The notes below the pieces were generated by a model. That model had not been told where the DNA came from. It saw only the letters and a list, made by a program, of their open reading frames with translations, and searched no databases. This document shows positions 24,828 to 33,100 of a stretch of 64,000 bases of DNA, in pieces. The stretch comes from Roseomonas genomospecies 6. GTDB lineage: Bacteria > Pseudomonadota > Alphaproteobacteria > Azospirillales > Azospirillaceae. The position numbers were made by a program, and so were the translations under genes. Each line of letters begins with the position of its first letter. Position 1 is the first letter of the stretch. The stretch is from positions 1 through 64,000 of the forward strand of contig NZ_QOKW01000019.1 of the NCBI RefSeq assembly GCF_008365375.1. Direction: 5' to 3'.

Positions 24828-26471
24828 TCAGCCCTTCCGGTCTTCGATGGGCATCGGCACGTAACGCAGGTCGCCGTCGCGGCTGAACAGCATAAGGACG
24901 GTCTTGCGCCCCTGGCTGCGCGCGTCGTCCACCAGACGGTTCAGATCCTCCGGGGTCTTCACCGGCTCCTGCCCGGCCTCCACGATCACGTCGCCGGCTT
25001 CGATCCCGCGCTCGCTGGCGACGCTGGCGTCGCCCACCTCGGTCACCACCACGCCTTCCACATCGGGATTGATCGAGAAACTGTCGCGCAGGCCGGGGGT
25101 CAGCGGCGACAGGGTCAGGCCGAGAACCGTCTTGCTGTCCACCGTCGACTCCGGACGCGGCGTGCCGCTCGAACCGGAGAGGGCAACCTGCTGCTCCTGC
25201 GGCGCCAGTTCGCCCACCGTGACCGTCAGGGTCTCCGCCTTGCCTTCGCGCACCAGTTCCAGCGGGACGGAGGAGCCGATCTTCGTCGCCGCGACGACCC
25301 GCGGCAATTCGCGCATCTGCTCGATGGATTCGCCGTTGAAGCGGGTGATGACGTCGCCCTGGCGCACGCCGCCCTTCCCCGCCGGTCCCTCCGGCGACAC
25401 GCTGGTCACCAGGGCGCCCGAGGGTTCCTGCATGCCCAGGCTTTCGGCTATGTCCGGGGTCACGCTCTGCACCTGGACGCCCAGCCAGCCGCGGCGCACC
25501 TGCCCATGGTCGCGCAATTGCTCGATGACCGGACGCGCGATGGAGGATGGGATGGCGAAGCCGATGCCCACCGACCCACCGGTCGGCGAATAGATGGCGG
25601 TGTTGATGCCGATCACCTCCCCATTGAGGTTGTAGAGCGGACCACCGGAATTGCCGCGGTTGATCGAAGCGTCCGTCTGCAGATAGTCGTCATACGGTCC
25701 CTGCTGGATGTCGCGCTGCCGGGCGGACAGGATTCCCGCCGTCACCGATCCGCCCAGGCCGAAGGGATTGCCGATGGCGACCACCCAGTCGCCGACCCGC
25801 ACCGCGTCGCTGTCGCCCCAGGGGGCGGCCACCAGAGGTTTCCGGCTTTCGACCTTCAGAACGGCGAGGTCGGTCGGCCCGTCCGCCCCGACGAGCTTCG
25901 CCGGCAGTTTCGTGCCGTCGTGCAGAGTCACGGAAATCTCCGCCGCTTCGGACACCACATGGCTGTTGGTGACCACGAAGCCCGACGGGTCGATGACGAA
26001 TCCGGACCCCAGCGCCGCCGTCGGGCGCGGTGCCTGCTGCTGCTGTTGCGGCTGGCCGCGCTGGCGGTCGCGGAACTCGCGGAAGAATTCCTCGAAAGGG
26101 GAGCCCGGCGGGAAATCGGGCAGTTCCTGACCGCGCGGCCCCGCCTGCGGACCGCCCTGCGGGGCCGCCTGCGTGGTGGAGATGAAGACCACCGCGTCCA
26201 ACTGCTTGTCCGCGAGATCGGCGAAGGTCGGAGGCGCGTTCGGCGGCAGAAGGGACGCCAGCGGGGGAGCGGCGGATTCGGGTGCCGCCCCGCCCGCGTC
26301 CTGCGCCAGCACCGGGGGAGACAAAGCCAGAAAGGCGGCGACAAGCCCCACAGGCGCGGCGGACGCCGCCCATCGTGATGCAGATCCAAATTCCAATCCG
26401 GTCCGCCGCAGCGGAAGGCGGGACAGGCGCCGGAACCGGGCGATGGAATATCGGGCGATGGAACGCGGCAT
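24828..26471 (-). CDS. degP: DegP/HtrA-type periplasmic serine protease
   Basis: A 547-residue protease with a basic N-terminus, a signal sequence ending near VLAQ, a trypsin-like domain and two PDZ domains. The catalytic triad is H171, D201 and S275 (NSHVV, TDLAVL, RGNSGGP), with spacing almost identical to E. coli DegP. A Gln/Pro-rich loop (about 120-150) corresponds to the LA loop. It degrades or refolds damaged envelope proteins. The ATG at 26471 has GGAG upstream; a longer frame exists but lacks one. No RpoE-type promoter was identified in the 414 bases upstream. Confidence 0.92.
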   Translation of the reverse strand: MPRSIARYSIARFRRLSRLPLRRTGLEFGSASRWAASAAPVGLVAAFLALSPPVLAQDAGGAAPESAAPPLASLLPPNAPPTFADLADKQLDAVVFISTTQAAPQGGPQAGPRGQELPDFPPGSPFEEFFREFRDRQRGQPQQQQQAPRPTAALGSGFVIDPSGFVVTNSHVVSEAAEISVTLHDGTKLPAKLVGADGPTDLAVLKVESRKPLVAAPWGDSDAVRVGDWVVAIGNPFGLGGSVTAGILSARQRDIQQGPYDDYLQTDASINRGNSGGPLYNLNGEVIGINTAIYSPTGGSVGIGFAIPSSIARPVIEQLRDHGQVRRGWLGVQVQSVTPDIAESLGMQEPSGALVTSVSPEGPAGKGGVRQGDVITRFNGESIEQMRELPRVVAATKIGSSVPLELVREGKAETLTVTVGELAPQEQQVALSGSSGTPRPESTVDSKTVLGLTLSPLTPGLRDSFSINPDVEGVVVTEVGDASVASERGIEAGDVIVEAGQEPVKTPEDLNRLVDDARSQGRKTVLMLFSRDGDLRYVPMPIEDRKG

Positions 26472-26885
26472 GAATGAACTCCGCCTATCGGACAGCACGC
26501 ACCCGCGAGGGGCGCTTCATGTCAACAGAACGCTCCGCAACGCATTCCGGACCGCAGCGGATTTTCAAACCGCTTTGCAACCGCTTCCTGCACGACGATT
26601 CGTGAAAGAAAACTTTTAAAATCGTCGCCCGCGAATGTTCCTATGCGGTTCGCCCAAACGCCCGCCCACAGCGCATTCCTGCCTTCGGACTATGGCTCCG
26701 GCAACTCGCCTAAGCGCAATTTTTCCATGCGGCGCAAAGTTCTTCTGGCATTTTCCCAGCGAGTTCCCGATATTCATCGATACCGACAACATCGCACGCA
26801 AAATCGGCTCCTGACGTGATGCTCGTGCACGCGCCCGCGTGACGCTGCGTCAGAAGGCGCGCGATACGGCCCAAGCAGCGTACGC
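26472..26885. other. Intergenic region between degP and the HTH gene
   Basis: A divergent gap of 414 bases. Two short AT-rich patches (about 26600-26640 and 26885-26930) may be promoters for the two genes. Short open frames here lack ribosome binding sites and show no protein-like composition. No hairpin or repeat is evident. Confidence 0.35.
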
Positions 26886-27794
26886 ATGACTCAAAATTCA
26901 CTTTGGCAACCGAGCGACATAATGAACGCAGAAACCGGGTCCGAACCGGAGGCTCCGAAGAAGCGCGGACGAATCCCCCAGTCGGCGTGGCCGCAGATTC
27001 TTGAGCGTTACCGTTCCGGCGCAACCCTGTCGGCGATCGCGCGTGAATTCGAATGCACGCCGAGCGCCATTTCCTACATCATTCGCAAGGCCGAGGCCGC
27101 CAGCGACGCCGCCAGCGACAAGGACGCGACGGCCGAAGGCGCCGAGGATGCAGCCGTTGCGGAAGCGCCGGCCGGCGATGCGCTGGCGGAAGAGCCCCCC
27201 GCGGCTCCCGCTCCGGTTGCGGCTGCCGAAGCTCCGGCGCCCGTGAAGCCGGCCCGCCGCGCTGCCGAGCCCCGTCCGGAGTCGGTGAAGGAGGCCCGCG
27301 CCGCTGCGCCGGTCCCTGTCCAGGCTGCGGCGCCTCAGGCTGCGGCTCCCCAGCCGGCTCCGGTCCAGCCGTCCGCTCCGGCCCACACCGAGACGTTGCG
27401 CCTCAACCGTCCGGACACGCAGCCCGCTTCCCAGCCGGCCAACCACCAGCCGGCCAACCACCAGCCGGTTGCGGCGCAGCCGGTGCCGGTGCCCGCCGAA
27501 GCCGCTTCCCAGCCCGCCCCGGCGGAGGGCAACCGTCCGGCCGGCTCCAACCCGCCGCCGGTCGATGCCGTGGAGGCGCGGCTGCGCGACACGGCGCGCG
27601 GCTGCCTGAACGCCTACCGCGGCTGGCGCCAGCAGCCGGGCGAAGCGTCCATCCAGGCGCTGTCGGAAGCGGTGCACGAACTGCGCAAGGCTTTGGCCCG
27701 CATCGAGATCGACATGTCGGCCAGCCGCCGCGAGGAGCAGGCGATTCGGCCCATTCCGATCCCGGCGCACCGCACCGCACGCCGCACGCCGTAA
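26886..27794 (+). CDS. Helix-turn-helix protein with long Ala-Pro-Gln linker
   Basis: A 302-residue protein in three parts. Residues about 24-68 form a resolvase/GcrA-like helix-turn-helix (WPQILERYRSGATLSAIARE, then CTPSAISYIIRKAE) preceded by a basic KKRGR patch. Residues 70-225 are an Ala-Pro-Gln-rich linker with imperfect repeats (NHQPANHQP). Residues 228-285 are a helical C-terminal domain that may dimerise. It is probably a DNA-binding protein, but its targets are unknown. The start could also be the ATG at 26922; neither has a clear ribosome binding site. A strong terminator follows. Confidence 0.7.
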   Translation: MTQNSLWQPSDIMNAETGSEPEAPKKRGRIPQSAWPQILERYRSGATLSAIAREFECTPSAISYIIRKAEAASDAASDKDATAEGAEDAAVAEAPAGDALAEEPPAAPAPVAAAEAPAPVKPARRAAEPRPESVKEARAAAPVPVQAAAPQAAAPQPAPVQPSAPAHTETLRLNRPDTQPASQPANHQPANHQPVAAQPVPVPAEAASQPAPAEGNRPAGSNPPPVDAVEARLRDTARGCLNAYRGWRQQPGEASIQALSEAVHELRKALARIEIDMSASRREEQAIRPIPIPAHRTARRTP

Positions 27795-27840
27795 GACCGG
27801 GCCATCAGAACGGGTCGCCTCGATACTGCTTGGGTCGTTG

Positions 27841-27876
27841 AAAAGCCCTTCCCCACCAGCCGGGGAAGGGCTTTTT
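27841..27876 (+). terminator. Strong Rho-independent terminator
   Basis: AAAAGCCCTTCCCC (27841-27854) pairs with GGGGAAGGGCTTTT (27862-27875) and is followed by another T. It lies 46 bases after the HTH gene stop. Confidence 0.88.
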
Positions 27877-28016
27877 CATGGCCGCACGACTTTGGGCATA
27901 GGCTTCCGGCGGGCGGGGCCTACCTCCAACGCATCGGGAAAAAGCCCTACGATCCTTGCTGGAATGCCGGTTATAATGGGGGCAACAAACCAAGCATAAT
28001 CCTGGAGGAACGCCCG

Positions 28017-28241
28017 ATGACCTTCCGCAGGAACACCGAACTGCCCGAAGCGGTGAAGCGGTGCCTGCCGCCGCCCGCGCAGGACATTTACCGCTCCGCC
28101 TTCAATCACACTTGGCAGAGCTGCCGGTCGCCGGAGGCGCGTCACGCCATGCAGCGCGAATTGCTGGCCCACAAGGTCGCCTGGGCGGCGGTCCGGCGGC
28201 GCTACGAGCCGGACGGCAGCGGCTGGCGCCCCAAACACTGA
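28017..28241 (+). CDS. chaB: ChaB-family protein
   Basis: A 74-residue protein matching ChaB across its length: the LPE..K.CLPPPAQDIYRSAFNH core and the AHKVAWAAV motif near the C-terminus. ChaB was first described as a regulator of the ChaA cation antiporter, but its biochemical role is uncertain. No chaA is present here. GGAGGA precedes the ATG at good spacing. The family is normally 70-80 residues, so this copy is complete. Confidence 0.85.
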   Translation: MTFRRNTELPEAVKRCLPPPAQDIYRSAFNHTWQSCRSPEARHAMQRELLAHKVAWAAVRRRYEPDGSGWRPKH

Positions 28242-28278
28242 GGCGCCTCGGCCTGCCCTGGGGCGCCGTTCGCGCGCC

Positions 28279-28989
28279 CTATTCCTTCTCCACGACGGTG
28301 AAGCTGCTGAGGTCGCCCTTGGCGCGTTCCTCGGACGGCAGGCGGCCCTGGACGATGTAGCAAATGTTTTCGGCCACGTTCGTGGCGTGGTCCCCGGCGC
28401 GCTCGATGGACTTCGCCACGAACAGCAGATGGGTGCAGCCGGTGATCTGCGCCGGGGATTCCATCATGTAGGTCAGGAATTCGCGGAACAGGCTGGTGTA
28501 GGCCGCATCGACCTGCCCATCCCGGTTGCGGACGGCCAGCGCGCGTTCGGCGTCCTGGGTGTCGTAGGCCGCCACCACGTCGCGGATCATGCCGAGCACC
28601 GTCTCGCCCATCCAGGACAGCGACGCGATGGGCGGTTCCACCGGCAAGGCCGCCAGGGTGACGGCGCGCTTGGCGACCGAACCCGCGAAGTCCCCCATGC
28701 GCTCCAGGTTCGACGCGATCTTCAGGGCCGACACGATGTCGCGCAAATCCTTGGCCATGGGCTGGCGCAAGGCCAGAAGCCGCACGCACAACGCCTCCAG
28801 CTCCAGCTCCAGCCGGTCGATTTCGGCGTCGGCTTCGATCACGCGGCTGGCCTTGGCGGCGTCCCGCTCCGCGATGGCTTCCAGCGCCGCGGCGAACTGG
28901 CTTTCCACCTGTTGCCCCATGGTCACGATGATCTGGTGCAGCCGCGCCAGTTCCGCGTCGAAGGCTGCCACTGTATGTCCGCCGGTCAT
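28279..28989 (-). CDS. phoU: PhoU-type phosphate signalling regulator
   Basis: A 236-residue all-helical protein with two PhoU repeats, each carrying a metal-binding-type motif (ALKIASNLERMGDFAGSVAK and AKSIERAGDHATNVAENI). PhoU links the Pst phosphate transporter to the PhoR/PhoB two-component system and restrains the Pho response. Unusually, no pst or phoBR genes adjoin it here. The start at 28989 gives the usual family length; in-frame ATGs lie slightly upstream. Confidence 0.9.
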   Translation of the reverse strand: MTGGHTVAAFDAELARLHQIIVTMGQQVESQFAAALEAIAERDAAKASRVIEADAEIDRLELELEALCVRLLALRQPMAKDLRDIVSALKIASNLERMGDFAGSVAKRAVTLAALPVEPPIASLSWMGETVLGMIRDVVAAYDTQDAERALAVRNRDGQVDAAYTSLFREFLTYMMESPAQITGCTHLLFVAKSIERAGDHATNVAENICYIVQGRLPSEERAKGDLSSFTVVEKE

Positions 28990-29165
28990 TCCCGAATTCT
29001 CCATTCCCCTGTGCCATATGTCCCTGTGCCATGCCGGTCCGGCATCGCATCGTGCCCGGCCGCAGAACGGCATGTTAACAATTAAACCAGATTATCTATG
29101 ACACCGCTAACGCTGGAGTAACCGCGCCCCTGCCCCTGTGCTGCGCCGCGCCGGGAACGGGCCGA

Positions 29166-30491
29166 ATGTCGGACGGGGTCATGACGCCACATGAGTTGGT
29201 CGCCGTGCTGGAAAAGCACGAGCGCTGGCTGAAGAACCGGTCGGGCGGCAACCGTGCCAACCTGACCATGGCCAACCTGGAGGGGTCGAACCTCGCCGGA
29301 GTCGAGTTGACGCAGGGCAAGCTGTCCGGGGCCAACATGGCCCACTGCGACCTGTCAAACGCCAACCTCAGCCACGCCGACCTGTTCGCCGCCCATCTGA
29401 CGAAGGCCGACCTCACCGGCTGCAACCTCTACCGGGCCGACCTGCGTGGCGCCCACATGCGCGGCGCCAAACTGAAACGGGCCGTTCTGAAGGAGGCGGA
29501 CCTGCGCGGCGGCGCGCTGCTGTATGGCGGGTCCGGTGCGAACGGCGGCAAGGGGCTGGACTTCGTGCGGTCCGACCTGTCCGGCAGCGACATGGACGAC
29601 GCGATGATGTCGAACGCCAATCTGTCCGGCGCCGACCTGACCGACGTTTCGATGAACGGGGCGGATTGCGAGGGCGCGCTGATGGCCGGGGCGACGCTGA
29701 TGCGCTCCACCATGAAGAACTGCAACCTCGCCCGCGCCGACCTGCGCGGCTGCAACCTGTCCGGCGTCAATCTTCAGGGCGCCATCCTGCGCGATGCGAA
29801 CCTGAACGGCGCTGTGCTGGCCGGCGCCAACCTGCGCAACGCCGATCTTCAAGGCGCGAAGATGGAGGGGACGGACCTCGCCGGGGCCGACACCACCGGC
29901 GCCAACATGGCCCGCTCCGCCGAGAATTTCTCGATCCAGATCCAGGAAGCGCTGCACAACCACTACACCTGGATCAACACCAACGGCGCCATGGGGACGC
30001 GCGCCGATCTCAGCGGGGCCGACCTGTCGCACATCGATCTTCACGGCGTGAACCTGTCCGGGGCGAACCTGCGCGGCGTACGGCTGGTCGGGGCCAAGAT
30101 GCGCGACGCCCTGCTCATCATGTGCGACATCTCCGCCGCCGACCTGACGGGCAGCGACTTCAGCGGCGCCATCCTCGACGGGGCGACCCTGCGCGGCACC
30201 AACCTGTCCGGCGCGCGATTCGACGGGGCGGGCATCGGCTGGGTGGACATCAAGGGACTGGACGGCAAACCGACCGGACGGCTGTGGGCGGCGAATCTGA
30301 CCGGCAGCAACTTCACCGGTGCCTCCTGCATCCGCATCAATCTGCGCGGGGCGAATCTGGCCGGCTGCGACTTCTCCAACGCCGACCTGACCGGGGCCAT
30401 CCTCAGCGACGCGAACGTCCGCGATGCCCGCTTCACGGGCGCCAACCTGACCGGCGCCAGCCTGCCGCCGCCGCCCGATCCGGACGATTGA
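29166..30491 (+). CDS. Pentapeptide-repeat protein
   Basis: A 441-residue protein of which residues about 28-435 are nearly continuous A(D/N)LxG pentapeptide repeats, predicted to fold as a right-handed quadrilateral beta-helix. Two interruptions occur: a Gly-rich insert near 120 (GGSGANGGKG) and a non-repeat segment near 255-275. The first 27 residues form a helix that may start or dimerise the fold. Some members mimic DNA and protect gyrase (Qnr/MfpA), but most have no known role, and nothing here supports a gyrase function. It stands alone. Confidence 0.88.
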   Translation: MSDGVMTPHELVAVLEKHERWLKNRSGGNRANLTMANLEGSNLAGVELTQGKLSGANMAHCDLSNANLSHADLFAAHLTKADLTGCNLYRADLRGAHMRGAKLKRAVLKEADLRGGALLYGGSGANGGKGLDFVRSDLSGSDMDDAMMSNANLSGADLTDVSMNGADCEGALMAGATLMRSTMKNCNLARADLRGCNLSGVNLQGAILRDANLNGAVLAGANLRNADLQGAKMEGTDLAGADTTGANMARSAENFSIQIQEALHNHYTWINTNGAMGTRADLSGADLSHIDLHGVNLSGANLRGVRLVGAKMRDALLIMCDISAADLTGSDFSGAILDGATLRGTNLSGARFDGAGIGWVDIKGLDGKPTGRLWAANLTGSNFTGASCIRINLRGANLAGCDFSNADLTGAILSDANVRDARFTGANLTGASLPPPPDPDD

Positions 30492-30506
30492 CCGCCGCCC
30501 CGCCAC

Positions 30507-31031
30507 TCACCCCAACTCGTCGTCACCGCCGATGGGCGGCAGACCACCGAGGTTGGCGGACACGCGGCTGAGCACGCTGACCGTCAGAGCCAGTTCACCG
30601 GGCGAGATCCCCAGGGTCGCGTTCTCTTCGATTTCCCCCACGCAGGGCAGGACGTCGGACCGCAGTGACTTGCCCTTCGGCGTCAGATAGATGTTCACCT
30701 TGCGCCGGTCGTGAGGGTTGCGCACCCGCTGGACCAGTTCGCACCGTTCCAGATTGTTCAGCGCGGTCACCGTGGTGGGCTCCATCATGCCGACCCGCTG
30801 GCTCAACTCGCGTTGGGTCAGCCCGTCCTGCTCCCACAGGGCGCGGAGAAAATACCACTGCCCCATGCTGACGCCGTATCCGGCGATTCGGTGTTGAAGC
30901 GCGCGCGTCATGGCGCGGTGCGCCTCCCGCACGGCACGGGGAAGAGTGAGGTCGGGCCGGGGGAGCGCGTCGGCACCCTCCTCGTCCGGCTCGGCAGACA
31001 TCGGTTCCTGTCTCTTGAAACGCCCAACCAT
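30507..31031 (-). CDS. MarR-family transcriptional regulator
   Basis: A 174-residue winged-helix regulator with the MarR core: a helical dimer arm (AHRAMTRALQHRIAGYGVS), the recognition part LTQRELSQRVGMMEPTTVTALNNLE, and the wing RNPHDRRKVNIYLTPKG. MarR proteins are usually repressors released by small ligands. It diverges from the amidase gene with 358 bases between. Two starts are possible, ATG at 31031 (GAGA upstream) or at 31001 (AGGA upstream). Its target may be itself or the amidase gene. Confidence 0.85.
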   Translation of the reverse strand: MVGRFKRQEPMSAEPDEEGADALPRPDLTLPRAVREAHRAMTRALQHRIAGYGVSMGQWYFLRALWEQDGLTQRELSQRVGMMEPTTVTALNNLERCELVQRVRNPHDRRKVNIYLTPKGKSLRSDVLPCVGEIEENATLGISPGELALTVSVLSRVSANLGGLPPIGGDDELG

Positions 31032-31389
31032 GACGACGATCTCTCAGCAGCCGTCCGTGGGGCCGGGGAATCGGTGTAGCGGACGAAATCAACGACCCCG
31101 ACCATAGCTTTTCCCGGAAAAATCGTAAAGCGGATGCGAACATAAATTTTTCAAGCATGCAATAATATGTCGCGCATCCGAAGCGCGAGATCCGCGCCCG
31201 TTCTTTTGCAAATGTTCGTATGACTGCCTAATCCGCGGGTTCCACCGACCTGAGCCGACAGGGCGCCTAAGGGTGTGGGCCACCGGCAATTCTGAAACGT
31301 TTGTGACAGGGCGGAGACGGGGTTGCGCGCCCGGTCTTCCGCCGACTAACACGGCACAGCACCACGCAAGAGCACAGGAGCACCAGCTT
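31032..31389. other. Divergent regulatory region between marR-type gene and amidase
   Basis: No gene is supported. The part 31100-31180 is AT-rich, with candidate promoter elements for the leftward regulator. I saw no perfect inverted repeat that would mark a MarR operator. Confidence 0.35.
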
Positions 31390-32286
31390 ATGCGCCCCAC
31401 CACCGGACGCACCGTCACCGTCGCGGCGACCCAGATGGCCTGCGGTTGGGACCGCGAAGCCAATGTGAGCGGCGTCGAGCGCCTCGTGCGAGAGGCGGCG
31501 GCGCGCGGCGCGCAGATCATCCTGCCGCAGGAACTGTTCGAGACTCCTTATTTCTGCAAGGACCAGAAGCAGGACCTGTTCGCCCTCGCCCACCCGATCG
31601 ACGATCACCCGGTGATCGCGCGGATGAGCGCGCTCGCCCGCGAACTGTCCGTGGTGATCCCCACCAGCGTTTTCGAGCGGGCGAGGAACGCCTATTACAA
31701 CTCGCTGGCGATGATCGACGCGGACGGCTCGGTGCTTGGCGTCTATCGCAAGTCCCACATTCCGGACGGCCCCGGTTATCAGGAGAAATACTACTTCAAC
31801 CCCGGCGACACCGGCTTCCAGGTCTACAAGACGCGCTACGCCGCCATCGGCTGCGCGATCTGCTGGGACCAGTGGTTTCCGGAATCGGCCCGCGCCATGG
31901 CGTTGAAGGGGGCCGAAATCCTCTTCTACCCCACCGCCATCGGGTCCGAGCCTCAGGACGGGTCGCTGGACAGCCAGGCCCACTGGACACGGGTGATGCA
32001 GGGGCATGCCGGGGCCAACCTGATGCCGCTGGTCGCCTCCAACCGGATCGGACGGGAAGAGGGGGAGACCTGCGGGATCACCTTCTACGGGTCGTCCTTC
32101 ATCGCCGGACCGACCGGGGAACTGGTGGCGCAGGCCGACCGGGAGAGCGAGACGGTCCTCACCGCCAGCTTCGACCTGGACCGCATCGCCGCCCAGCGCG
32201 CGTCCTGGGGCGTCTTCCGCGACCGCCGTCCGGAGCTTTACGGCCCGCTGCTGACCCTCGACGGCGAGACGCCCGTCCGCCGGTGA
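31390..32286 (+). CDS. aguB: N-carbamoylputrescine amidase
   Basis: A 298-residue member of the nitrilase superfamily that hydrolyses N-carbamoylputrescine to putrescine, CO2 and ammonia in the agmatine route. The catalytic triad is E48 (LPQELFE), K121 (YRKSHIPD) and C158 (GCAICWDQW). The sequence SHIPDGPGYQEKYYF and the C-terminal motif WGVFRDRRPELYG are characteristic of the AguB subgroup. AGGAG precedes the ATG at 31390, which I prefer to a longer frame. The usual partner, agmatine deiminase, is not in the window. Confidence 0.9.
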   Translation: MRPTTGRTVTVAATQMACGWDREANVSGVERLVREAAARGAQIILPQELFETPYFCKDQKQDLFALAHPIDDHPVIARMSALARELSVVIPTSVFERARNAYYNSLAMIDADGSVLGVYRKSHIPDGPGYQEKYYFNPGDTGFQVYKTRYAAIGCAICWDQWFPESARAMALKGAEILFYPTAIGSEPQDGSLDSQAHWTRVMQGHAGANLMPLVASNRIGREEGETCGITFYGSSFIAGPTGELVAQADRESETVLTASFDLDRIAAQRASWGVFRDRRPELYGPLLTLDGETPVRR

Positions 32287-32304
32287 CGGCAGGAACCGGC
32301 GGCG

Positions 32305-32931
32305 TCAGACCATGAAACCGGCGGTGCCGGTTCGCCGGCCGATCCCGAAGGCCGCCGCATAAGCCGCCGCACCGCGCGCCGCCAGCGCCGGTGCGGCGGT
32401 GTCGCTTCCCGACCCGTGGTCTTGCCCGCCATCCTGTCCGCCGGCGGAACCGCTGCCCGAAGCCCCCTGCTGTGAGCCCTTGCGCCGCGACTCCTGCTGC
32501 GCCTGCATCTTGGCGGCGTCGGCCTGCTGCGCGACGCGGAGGTCCTGGGAAGATGGGTCGGACGGAGCCAGCGCCGCCGCCTTGACCGTCTCCATCTTGC
32601 GGATGGTCGATTCGGGATCGCGCTCCGCGCTGACGTCCACCTGGACTTCGCCGGCGGTCGCGTAGTTCTTGCCGTCGGGTCCGCGGGTGAAGGTGAAGGA
32701 GGCGCCGCCCGCATGGGGGCCGCCGGCCGCCTGATGCGCCGCCTCGTGCTGGCGGACGCTGGCATCGATGCGCTTGAGTTCCTGAACCTGCCGTTGCTGA
32801 TCCTCGGTCAGCCTGTTGGACGGATCATCGGACGCCTGCTGGTCGCTGTCCCGACTCCGGGCGCGCACCGACAGGCCGGTCCGCAGAGGCGGCAGCCCGT
32901 GAACGCCAGTGGACGATACACCCGCAACCAT
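32305..32931 (-). CDS. Putative metalloprotease-like protein (SprA-related, CJM1_0395 family)
   Basis: A 208-residue protein with a central conserved block: LTEDQQRQVQELKRID, then VRQHEAAHQAAGG with an HExxH-type motif (H62, E63, H66), then SFTFTRGPDGKNYATAGEV. This matches the family annotated as putative metalloprotease SprA-related. Flanks are low-complexity (Ser/Asp/Gln N-terminal, Gly/Ser/Gln C-terminal). No signal peptide is seen. The zinc and protease role is by motif only. The ATG at 32931 has AGGAG nine bases upstream. It converges on the amidase gene with 18 bases between stops. Confidence 0.75.
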   Translation of the reverse strand: MVAGVSSTGVHGLPPLRTGLSVRARSRDSDQQASDDPSNRLTEDQQRQVQELKRIDASVRQHEAAHQAAGGPHAGGASFTFTRGPDGKNYATAGEVQVDVSAERDPESTIRKMETVKAAALAPSDPSSQDLRVAQQADAAKMQAQQESRRKGSQQGASGSGSAGGQDGGQDHGSGSDTAAPALAARGAAAYAAAFGIGRRTGTAGFMV

Positions 32932-33100
32932 GGCCCGCGGCTCCTGCGCGCTCCACGCGATGGCGTCCAGTCTACACGTGCGGCGCCGCCGCGGCAACGC
33001 GGCTTGACCGTTGCCTTTTCCGGAATTCACACGCATTAGTATGCATTGCACCCGCCCTCACCAATCGCGGAAGGGCCGGGTATCGGGATATTGGTCATTT

